DNA of 64,000 nt, from positions 6,892,465 through 6,956,464 of the forward strand of contig CM057149.1 in the NCBI GenBank assembly GCA_029964075.1. Reading direction: 5' to 3'. Under the pieces are notes generated by a model. That model was not told the DNA's origin, searched no databases, and saw only the letters and a program-made list of their open reading frames with translations. A program made the position numbers and the translations under genes. Shown here one piece after another: positions 55,420-64,000 of this stretch (positions are counted from its first letter, which is position 1; each line of letters opens with the position of its first letter). This stretch comes from Patiria pectinifera. Taxonomy: Eukaryota > Echinodermata > Asteroidea > Valvatida > Asterinidae.

Positions 55420-56150
55420 ATTTTCCGACACCTCTATGTTCCGACACCCCTATGTTCCGAAACCCCTATGGTTACAGACCAGCAAAAAAAACCCGCCATA
55501 GACCCCAATGATAAATGCCCCCAATTCAAAAATTCAGGAAAAATACTCACAACTCTCCAAGGTATTCCAGACACACATCAAATTAAAGCTAATTTCATCA
55601 TCTTTCATTTTCTTTTCAATTTTGAGGGGTCAACTGATGACTTTTAGGAGAAATTTCCATCAGAAGATGATCACCCCTTAAAATGGTCCTGAAGCCCATC
55701 GCCATTTTGAAAAACGACGCCTACACTCCATTGCAAAATAGAATGTTTTTAGGGCTCCAATTTCATCCAAATTGCACAGAACTACAAGCTCACAGTCCTG
55801 TGCACGGCTTCCACCCATATTTTGTTTTACAAACCCTCAAGTTCACGGCCCACAATATGCTCAAATAGCGAAGAATTTGGGGTTTGCAAATCGTACTTTG
55901 GCCGACGTAGGCGAATTCGGACACATTTTACTGGCCTGCAACCATATGTTCCGACACCCCTGTATGTTCCGACAACCCGAACATAAGATTTTTGGTTATC
56001 CTGGTTAGGGTTAGAATAAGGGTTAGGGTTAGAGTTAGGGTTGGAAAAAAGGATTTAGGGTTAGGGTCAGGTTTAGGGTTAGGTTTAGGGTTATCGGGAT
56101 AGGAATATGTGCAGTCGGAACATAGGGGTGCGGGAACAAAGGTGTGTAAC
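55420..56150. mobile_element. Foldback-like element with TATGTTCCGACACCCC repeats and TTAGGG tract
   Basis: TATGTTCCGACACCCC is repeated three or four times near 55435-55465 and 55945-55980. Its complement (CGGAACATAGGGGTG) occurs at 56117-56131. Between lies an interstitial telomere-like tract, GGTTAGGGTTAG with variants (GGTTTAGGG, GTTAGAGTTAGGG) at 56003-56093. The layout again puts short tandem repeats in inverted arms. Confidence 0.6.
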
Positions 56151-57468
56151 CCTGTCCATGCTATTGGCGAATCTAAATTGCTAATTTTTAGGACTATAAA
56201 GGATTATCAATTTTGAATGATCGACCGAATAAAAATCGACCCATGAAGTTAAGTCATGGACTAATAATTACACAAAAATTTGCCTTAGCGGGTCGACAAT
56301 TACATTTCATAGATGCACATGCGTCACTCTGTTTCGCCAAATTGCCGGGATTTTTTTTTTCTTGATTACAGGCAATTAATTTTGCACAACGGGAATTCGA
56401 AAGGCACGCAAGATCTCCATGTTATCTGCATTTTGTTTAACCGCAGAATACAGACTTTGTTGTATACTAATTACTACAGCCACAAATAATGTGACATTTG
56501 GGAGACACTTTAGCGTCATAAGTTATACCTTTAGGAGACATTGTGGAAGTAGGAGACATTTCAATGTCTCCCTAATTCCACATCCCCTACTGAGAGGCAA
56601 AATTTACCATTGCAAGGCTGCCCGCTAGATCGATTGTTTGTTGTCCAATAAGTAAAATTACCAAAATGCGTAGGGGTAGGATCAGGTAAACTTGTTTTTT
56701 TGTAGGGATCATTAAAGTTAGAAAAAAAATCTGTGCACAAGCCTGTGTGAATACTTCCCTAGTGACCCATTAAAACAAAAATCTGTGCACAAGCCTTTGG
56801 AAATGTCTCCCTATAGTGCCCATTATTGGTATTACTGTCTTCCCTATCGTATTGTTCGACACTGCTTAATTCTGCCTATTACTCAATAACTGCTATTTTC
56901 TTCCTGCATGCACTTGTTTGTGCATGGCATGCTGCGTGCGTATTTGAATAAGATGCACCTAAAAAAAAGTATCCCACAAAATGCAGCAACGCGTCGGCGT
57001 GCTCCCGAAGAAATTCGCATGAGAAAGTGATCTGCTGATGAGAAATCACTGTGATGCGAAATTGGTTGAAGCCGCGGCAAATTCGCCAAGACTCGGATAA
57101 TTTCCAATTTGCTAAAACAAGAATCACAAAAGCTTGAGTCAAACGACGCATTTAAATTTGTTAAATTTGAGGAGTTTTGACTCGGAAAATTATACTTTCA
57201 CAAAGCTAGGGCCTTAGGTTGTGCAGTAAACGAAAAGCTGTGCTTGTGTCACTTGACGACTGATCACTGATAAAAAAAAATTACTGCAATTTCAGTATTC
57301 CAAATTTTCCAAATGTTTTGCTCACCCAAATGATGTTTTCTTTACAGAATTTCGTGTGAGTTTGAGAGTATCGTATTTTTTATTTTAAACAGTTAATTGG
57401 TGCATGCAGCCCGATGTATTATTATCTGCTTTGGTTTTACAAAATAATGCTTTGATTAAAAATTCTCA
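56151..57468. other. Non-coding stretch
   Basis: AT-rich. GGAGACATT and CTGTGCACAAGCCT words are repeated near 56500-56790. No exon is seen. Confidence 0.35.
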
Positions 57469-57758
57469 TATCGGTTCGGTTTGCGGTAACACATGTGGCA
57501 ATAACTACTGCTTAGAAGACATTTAGTTTTGAAAAGAACTTCGACTTTTGCTAAGTAGTTTTAGTTCTGATAAGAACAGTCCTGCTTTAAGTTCTAAAAA
57601 AAACAATTTCGTTCAGAACTTGAAGCAGGACTGTTCTTATCAGAACTAAAACTACTTAGCGAAAGTTGATAATAAGCAGGACAAGTTCTTTTCAGAACTG
57701 AACATCTTCTAAGCAGTAGTTATTACCACATGGTGTTACCGCAAACCGAAACGATATC
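57469..57758. mobile_element. Full-length hairpin MITE, arms about 130 bp
   Basis: The left arm begins ATATCGGTTCGGTTTGCGGT and includes ATAACTACTGCTTAGAAGA and AGTAGTTTTAGTTCTGATAA. The right arm is its near-exact complement, ending ACCGCAAACCGAAACGATAT. The loop is about 57596-57612. Almost the whole element folds into one stem. Confidence 0.9.
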
Positions 57759-58919
57759 GATACTCCACCATGCAAAGCCTAAAATCTTATATTGAAAATT
57801 CTCATTATTTTACCAAAAAACAAACTCTAAATGTAAAAAGAGTAACAACTTATACTCGAAAAGTGTTTTGTTCGTCTTGATGCTCTTCCAAAGAGTGGAT
57901 GTCGCATACGCTATTTTAAAGTGGTGTTTCACTATGAATCATAGCGAGAACCCACTCTAAAAGATGACACCTTCGCTCAAAAAGAGTGAAATTTCCACTT
58001 TTTTTAAAGAGCATATGTGACCCGCTCTGCAGAAAAGAGTTTGTTGTGGCAAAACTCACGTTTTGAGTTCATTACATTAATAAAATGGGAATAAAATAAA
58101 CGTTTATTTGGTGTATCATGGACCTCTCTATGACATTTGGTTGCATCAAATTTTGATCAATATCCGTTTCAAAATGGCAAGAGCTGAAATTCAAATTATG
58201 CGACATCGGACTCACTTTTTGCATGGCGGGTCACATTATGGAAGACAACTCTTGTGGTTTTTACACTTTTTTAACATTTACAGAGAACGGGATTAAGAAA
58301 AATTGTATCTTTCTTACCTTCAGTCAGAGCTTCAGCTTGGATGAAGACGGTATAGAATCAATGAGTTTGCTTGGAGATGTTTCACGTTTGCGTGATGCCT
58401 GTCTTTATGGCTGCAGCGTAAATTTCTTATGCAATAAAAGGAGTGACAATTGTACACGTTTTGTGAGCAAAAGCCGTCTTGTCTGATTGGCTGCTCTATA
58501 CTTTCGGGGCTAGTTTCTTCGCTGATACGGACCAATGGGAATCAATAATGAGGCTTGCAGTGGTTTTCGACGCCTGGCATAATTGGGTACATTTAATTGG
58601 GCCTCTGAGATGGTCATCAAGCTGCCTAACACGTCAATAAGAGGTCGCTGTGCCGGACACTTAGTTGAAATTAGGCTATCATCTCACAGGGGTGAGACAC
58701 GACTTACGCAAGTGTGTGCGTGAGCACCTTAATGAGACAAATCCCCGCCTCTTGCAAGCCAAATTCAAGAAAATCAAGTCCTCAGTGTAAACCTCAAGCT
58801 CATGGCGCCCTCACCAGGGACAAGTACAACGGAAGTACAAAGTGCCCATAATGCTTATGGGTATCGCTGAAAGCAAAGAGCTGCACCCCGATGGGTCTCT
58901 ATTCGCTCTTTCACACTTC
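57759..58919. other. Non-coding stretch with AAAGAGTG words
   Basis: AAAGAGTG and CACTCTAAAA-type words recur between 57835 and 58040, possibly another decayed inverted repeat. The open frames here show no splice sites or known domains. Confidence 0.35.
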
Positions 58920-59066
58920 CGCCATGGGCATACAAAGCCTCGATCTGGCAACCTTACACAATAAATATAGGCGGCTCAGTGATTCCCGCGTCGGGGTTCA
59001 GATCACTGAACCGACTATTTTTATTGTGTAAAGTTGCAAGATCCAGGCTCTGCATGCCCAATGGCG
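58920..59066. mobile_element. Hairpin MITE, arms about 65 bp
   Basis: GCCATGGGCATACAAAGCCT, TTACACAATAAATATAGGCG and CTCAGTGAT on the left face ATCACTGAACCG, TTATTGTGTAAAGTTGC and AGGCTCTGCATGCCCAATGGC on the right. Confidence 0.8.
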
Positions 59067-60174
59067 GTGGGTCAGCCCACCACAAATTGAAAAGAAAATG
59101 AAAGGTGACATGTTGATCATCATTTTTCTGTGCAGCTTGAACACTTGTAAGAGTTCCGAGTATTTTAAAAGGAATTATAAAGTATGGGGATTTAACTCTG
59201 CACTGGTGTGTATGGGAGTGTTTATACTGGGGTGCACCCATCAGGATAACTACAGTCATATACAATGTGACGTCCTTTTCTGTACAGGTAGTTCTCCCAT
59301 TGTACACAGCGCCCTCACCGTGTTCTGGTTTATTTACATCCACAGCGCCCTCAACGAGTTCTGGTTTATTTACATCCAGTGAAAATGAGACTACAAACGT
59401 CTGCCCTATACCGTGCGCATCACAGAGGTCTAGAATAAATATTCTACTACATTGAGGGCGCTCTATGCGGGGATAGACGAATTTCAAGATGGGATCATTG
59501 GTGGAATATTGATCAGCTTTTGTAACGTGATTTTAGGGATGTGCATAATGATCCATGCAAAATACCTCCATTGTTTGACTCCTCAAGAAAGTTCACTTGA
59601 TTCGACTGCAACTATAGAGACAAGACGCTCAGAGTAAAATGTTTTCATTGGAATTGATCGCTTTCTGCCCCAGACGTGCCTTTTTTCGAACTCTTTTAAT
59701 GTAATTATTTTTCACAAAATCATGTGGTCCCTGTAGTCACCTCCAGCAGGTATTTCATCTTTCAAAATAAGAATTCAGACGTTTACATTGCATGGCTAGC
59801 ATTTCTCCGTTTATTCTTTACTTTTACACTTTTATCTTAAACTAGACTTGAAATAAACGGTGAAAATAATGTGAAGATTTACAACTAGTTTTTCAACTAG
59901 TTTTATAATCAATATTTGCTAAAGAAAAATTCAAACTATCCTGAAATTCTGTTTCTTTGAATTCCTAAAAGAATTTTTAAAAGACTTATAATCGACTTAA
60001 TTAAATTATCGAATTTTGAATATGGTTACACACTAACTTTCATAAACCATACGTCAAATCAAATGGACGTTTTCCAAGTAAAAACTGACGAAAAAAGTCA
60101 AAAACCTTAGATGTGAAATTTAACTTTTCGTTTGAGTGGATGTTAGTACACTTATTCTACTGTTAGTCTTAAAA
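59067..60174. other. Probable lectin-gene 3' UTR and flank
   Basis: A 37-bp direct duplication (ACAGCGCCCTCA...GTTCTGGTTTATTTACATC) lies at 59307-59379. A minus-strand AATAAA at about 59808-59813 would end a 3' UTR of about 360 bases for the terminal exon at 60175. The 177-codon minus frame across 58954-59487 overlaps the hairpin MITE and is not supported. Confidence 0.4.
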
Positions 60175-60259
60175 TCAGTCGTCCAAAGTTTCCAGTTCCT
60201 TTCTTGGTTTGCTGACCATTCCATACACTCCTGGCCATATAGACAGCTGTAGATCATAC
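60175..60259 (-). CDS. Candidate terminal exon of the lectin gene
   Basis: Acceptor CTTTATTTCAG, then one base completing a codon and YDLQLSIWPGVYGMVSKPRK followed by ELETLDD and TGA. Its phase matches the donor at 62134, the only good donor upstream on this strand within 1.9 kb. The peptide looks coding but I recognise no family. Confidence 0.4.
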
Positions 60260-62868
60260 CTGAAATAAAGAGGAACAACAAAATGCATTTAATTGCCATT
60301 TAGTTGTGAAAAATTCATGCTCATGTTTTGTGAAGCCAAGATGACTTATCTTATGAAATTAAAAAGAAGTGATGGACATTGGTTTGTTTAATTCCTTAAG
60401 TCTGGATAAACCATGTGGAGGGAAGCCTAGTAAAGCTGGTATCGGAGCGCAACCAATCTTTTAAAGGGAATAAACAACATTTGCAAACATAAAAAAAAAA
60501 TCTTTGGAATAGGCCCCCCAAAAAAGTCTCCGGTTTCTGGTATGGAGCTTGCCCAAAAAGTGGTTGCTTCAAATGTCGGCTGATGACTGCAAAATGGTGC
60601 CCGACTAAACTTAGTGCAAATATATGGGAGTCCAGGGAGGTGGGTACATAAAGTTTATTCTCGATCATAAGCAGCAGGATTCCAGTCAAGCCAGTGAGTT
60701 TGGCGGTTTTGAGACATCATCTTTAATTGAAAAAAAAAACGTTTTCATTTTGCCGACGCGCATGGCTACGGCGACGCGCGCGCATACCAGAAACCGGAGA
60801 CTTTTTTTTGGCCATAGCTTATTGGACTGTTAGTGAATGCCAGTCTAAAGCATCCTGTGAAATCATGGCACCTGGTGTGCTGTCAAGAAAAGTGGTATTT
60901 TTGTATCAATTTCTAACACTGGTCAGCCGTCCAGCACTGGAAATAAACTGTTTTTTTCCTCCAAATATCCCCCCTCCCCAATGTACCATATTTAGTTAGT
61001 CCGCATTTTGCTTGCCGATCGATTACACACCTATTAACGGTTACAAGCCAGCTAAACTGGTTCCCTAACCTTACAATTTTTATAAAGTTTTAGGATTTTT
61101 ACAAAGTTCTAGAAAATTACACCCCCTTGAAAAATAGTCTTTCCCCGTGCACGTGCTTTCCCGTGTACATGTGGCACATCACCTGTACAGCTGGTCAGCT
61201 GGGCAGTGACCCAGTTGCCATGGTCACACTCCTCTGATTGGTTTAGGCACATAGCAACTACCCCCCCCCCATGTTCCCAATGCTTGTCTCAAGCTATTCT
61301 TGGATGAGCAGCACAAGGAATAAACATATATCCACAGCTCTGCAAAACATTAATTGTGCAGATCTGTATTTCTATCCTTAATTACAGATACAACCAACTC
61401 CTTGGGAGCTGGCCTACATCTATAAATTGCTCTGTTTCATCTTAAGTGGGGTCAGGGAACCAGACTACAGGAACATGACTGTTTTTCTCGGTTGTCCAAC
61501 ATCTACGAACGCAAACTTCAAATAAGTCACTGTAACTATATTTGCTCTAAAATACTAACCCCAAAAATTTACCCATTTCGGAAAATTATATCAAAAGCAA
61601 ACGTTGTAAATTCACTTTAAATCGATTCAAAACAATTCACTAGAAGAGTTCATGCATGTGTCTTACACAACGCAATGGGTCGAGCTCACACATTTTTTTT
61701 GCGCCAGCAGGAAAATTAAAATTGTTGGGCCTTTGCGAGACTTAAGCAAGTCTCATTCACTAGTCAGTAAGTAAAGTCAGTCAGCCAATCAGGCTCAAAG
61801 AGGACTACGGTCGACTCTCGTTATTACGAGGTTCTACCGGACTTAGTTAATTTCCTCGTATTATCCGGAAACTCGTCTTCTGCGGAAAGTCATTTTCCCC
61901 ATGACCGGCGTGTGCATGAACTACAAGTGCATGCAACGCAGGTGTTTTCTTAAAATAGCACAGTGCTGACCCCCTGGAACCAGTAAAAACACCCAGATGG
62001 GCTTCGATTTTTTTAAAGTAAACGACAAAGAACAAAATGCAGTATGTAATGCCGTGATCCTTCGTTGCTTTAGTATTCACAATCCTAGTAATTAACGAGC
62101 ACAGGGGCAGATATGTTGGATAAGTCAAACTTACGAGAGCTATCCGCAGGTGGAGACCTCCCACAGCAGGACCTCGCAAATCTGCAAAGTGGCTTCGTCT
62201 TTAGGAATGCTAATAACGATCTCATCTCCTCTAACAGGTGGATCGCAAATGACGAGGTTCATCCCGCCGGGGATATTGGCCGACTCGGCGCTGACGGGGG
62301 AGCCGCACCGCCGCGCGCGTCGGTCCATTTCCCCTACAAGCACCTCTGCTCCGGCCAAACGGATATCTACAATGTATTGAAATACAAAGATTAACGTCAG
62401 CTATGAAGAAAATATTTTTTTTAATTACTGGCCATATACTGGTGTAAAAATACCCTTTAAGGGAATTTGGGCAACCTTGCAGTCTGAAGCCCTGAATAAA
62501 AGAGACAAAACTGAATTTGCAAAGAACAGTGGTTTTAGCCAGGACCGTATTTCAAAGAGTTGCATTTATCCGTAAAATCTTACAATTAATCTCCGAGTTT
62601 AAACGTCATTAAACGATGGTCGATAATGGGAACATATAAAGCACGACTCTTTGATAGAATGACGTTTTCGTAACAGGCTGCAATATTTCGACCAAGCTGG
62701 GCCAAGTAAACAAAAATCAGATAGACATTCTTGAGTGATTAAAAACCCAGCAAATTCAGACAAGCTTTTATAACTTACAGTCACCATCCCGACGGTTCAC
62801 AATGCCGACTTGCGCAATGCAGTGAGGCCAATGAAGATGCAACTTCCACCACGGGTTCCGTTCGATTT
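60175..62868 (-). CDS. Fucolectin-like (FTP domain) lectin gene, 3' part
   Basis: Three minus-strand exons: 62779-62868, 62135-62366 and 60175-60259. The first reads IERNPWWKLHLHWPHCIAQV, then GIVNRRDGD. The second reads YIRLAGAEVLVGEM to LQICEVLLWEV. The series NPWW, a hydrophobic strand, NRxD, RLxGAEVxVG, a C near the GRxV-like region and LxLCEVxxWE is the fucolectin/tachylectin-4/pentraxin fold, related to F5/8 type C domains. The fucose-binding pattern R-x-D-x4-R is visible across the first junction. Such lectins bind fucosylated glycans, often in invertebrate immunity. The domain's N-terminal part and signal peptide must lie beyond 62868 or outside the window. The oddity is an in-frame TAG at 62140-62142, just before the donor, although the next exon continues in phase. 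Confidence 0.7.
60519..60809. mobile_element. MITE in the last intron of the lectin gene
   Basis: AAAAAAGTCTCCGGTTTCTG and the following GTATG at the left face CATACCAGAAACCGGAGACT and TTTTTT at the right, a perfect terminal repeat of about 25 bp around about 240 bp. Confidence 0.85.
60810..62128. other. Remainder of the lectin-gene intron
   Basis: Contains TCGACTCTCGTTATTACGAG at about 61810, followed by TTTCCTCGTATTATCCGGAAA. This resembles the termini of pogo/Tigger-type DNA transposons. No exon is seen. Confidence 0.35.
62135..62366 (-). CDS. Fucolectin-like gene, exon with GAEVLVG...CEVLLWEV
   Basis: Acceptor ACATTGTAG, donor CTC TC|GTAAGT. It completes the tyrosine codon split from the previous exon. 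The lectin frame meets TAG at 62140-62142, five bases before the donor. If translation stops there, the protein ends WEVSTCG. Confidence 0.7.
62779..62868 (-). CDS. Fucolectin-like gene, exon with NPWW...NRRD
   Basis: Donor T|GTAAGT is strong. The acceptor (TTATTTCGAG) is the weaker boundary; the frame stays open a few codons further upstream. It encodes the conserved NPWW and NRRD motifs of the FTP domain. Confidence 0.6.
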
Positions 62869-64000
62869 CTCGAAATAACGGAGAATAACAAAGCCCCGGT
62901 AAATTTAAAAGGGGGAGTATTATAAAGCATGCAAGCCTATAGGTTTAGACATTTCATTGAATGTGACTTTAAGTATTTAAATTCTATTGTACTGGAATAA
63001 AGTTCTTTAAATGTGCCGACGAGAATAGAATTCATATTGTAGTATTTGATTTTGTAATAAGCCTTCGCGAATTCCATGTGCAACAGTTTGCAGTTTTTCC
63101 TGCATCTAAATTCTGTGGTGAAATACGTCGATGATTCTTGACAGGCGCATGGGCACTGCAGCAATATTAGCAAGTATAAGTTGTGCCGGAGGCCTGGTGG
63201 AGAGATTGGATGAGGACAGTCGAACCAGGAATCAGGTAAAGGACTGAAAACAAGATCCACAAGTCGGCCTGGGTGGGATTCGAACAGTTCGTCGCACAGT
63301 TGTAGAGCTGCATCAACTTCAGCAGCAGCAAGTAAAGGGACTCCAATAGATGTAATTTTGCAGACAGCTGGATGGACTAATTCAGCAACATTTGCTAAAT
63401 TCTATAATAGGTGTGATAATATTCTTACTCCTAAACATCCTCAAACTATTTTTGCTGAGGCGGTGTTGACCAAGAAATAGTTTCATTAATTTTGGCAATG
63501 TATTGAGGATTTTTTCAAATTAAGTTGCCAAGTCAGGGTTAAACAAGAAGTACATGTATTTGTGCTATTACAGTTTTTCCTAACAGAAATAATAATTTTC
63601 TGAGGTAAAGACAACCTCAAATTATCTTTACTTGAGTAGTGATGTGTTAGTAATCATTTCATTGTTTGCTTATGTAGTAACTGCAGTAATAAATGCATTG
63701 ATATACAACTTGTAAGGTTCTTTTTCACTCTTACCAGGAGGTTAAAAGATGATAGTAGTCAAAAGAAAATTGACAATGATGTACTAAATAAGTTTATACA
63801 TGTAGATCACATGTTACCTGGATTTCTTGATCGAAGTGTCAGCTTAATTGCTACCTTTTTTGTATACGATGAATTTAAATACAAATGTGCAGATTGAACA
63901 AATGAATAATTTCTGTCTTCTGCAGGTATTTCATTGAGTAGAATGATTTACTTTCTCCTGTCAGTTTTTTTTTTGTGTTTGCTGTAACTGCACAGTTTTT
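62869..64000. other. Right end of the window, mostly intronic or intergenic
   Basis: A diverged copy of the 47000 SINE lies at about 63190-63290 (minus; GTTCGAATCCCACCCAGGC, then GATCTTGTTTTCAGTCC). I searched the minus strand for the missing N-terminal lectin exon (AVDGN...SCxH) and did not find one. Confidence 0.45.
63190..63290 (-). mobile_element. Diverged SINE (relative of 47000-47206)
   Basis: It shares GTTCGAATCCCACC and TTTTCAGTCC with the better preserved copy. The A-box side is decayed. Confidence 0.6.

Noticed and set aside
58954..59487. 177-codon minus-strand open frame
   Set aside because: It runs through a hairpin MITE and a 37-bp tandem duplication. It has no domain and no splice context.

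Overview
This window is a piece of an animal nuclear genome. The genes have introns with GT/AG junctions, long AT-rich introns and intergenic DNA, polyadenylation signals, tRNA-derived SINEs, truncated non-LTR retrotransposons and many foldback MITEs. It has no operons or ribosome binding sites. A marine invertebrate deuterostome, most likely an echinoderm, fits best. This is inference from the intron-rich TMEM43 orthologue, SINEs of a type common in marine invertebrates, a foldback element whose arms carry tandem repeats like the sea-urchin TU elements, and a strong excess of the octamer TACATGTA.

Layout: (1) 1-2560 is repeats, dominated by a 1.3-kb foldback element. (2) 2932-15885, plus strand, is a complete TMEM43 (LUMA) orthologue in ten coding exons (413 aa), with introns full of MITEs, a SINE and a LINE fragment. 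(3) 16-24 kb is gene-poor, with a TTAA-type MITE, two hairpin elements and a 600-bp minisatellite. (4) 24117-31818, minus strand, is an unnamed coiled-coil gene with a non-coding first exon and four coding exons (about 256 aa). (5) 34791-36419, minus strand, is an intronless secreted trypsin-fold protease of the PRSS23/PRSS35 type with TATA and CCAAT boxes. (6) 37-53.5 kb is repeats: a triplicated foldback unit, SINEs, a mariner-type MITE and a LINE 3' end. (7) 54037-55056, minus strand, is an intronless class A GPCR. (8) 55.4-59.1 kb is three more foldback structures. (9) 60175-62868, minus strand, is the 3' part of a fucolectin-like (FTP domain) lectin gene with an in-frame TAG just before its last intron.

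The genes look functionally independent, as expected of neighbouring animal loci. I found no evidence of a new multi-gene system. The points most worth checking are the TU-like foldback element, the in-frame stop of the lectin gene, the unnamed coiled-coil gene and the very high density of near-perfect hairpin MITEs, several with clear target-site duplications.
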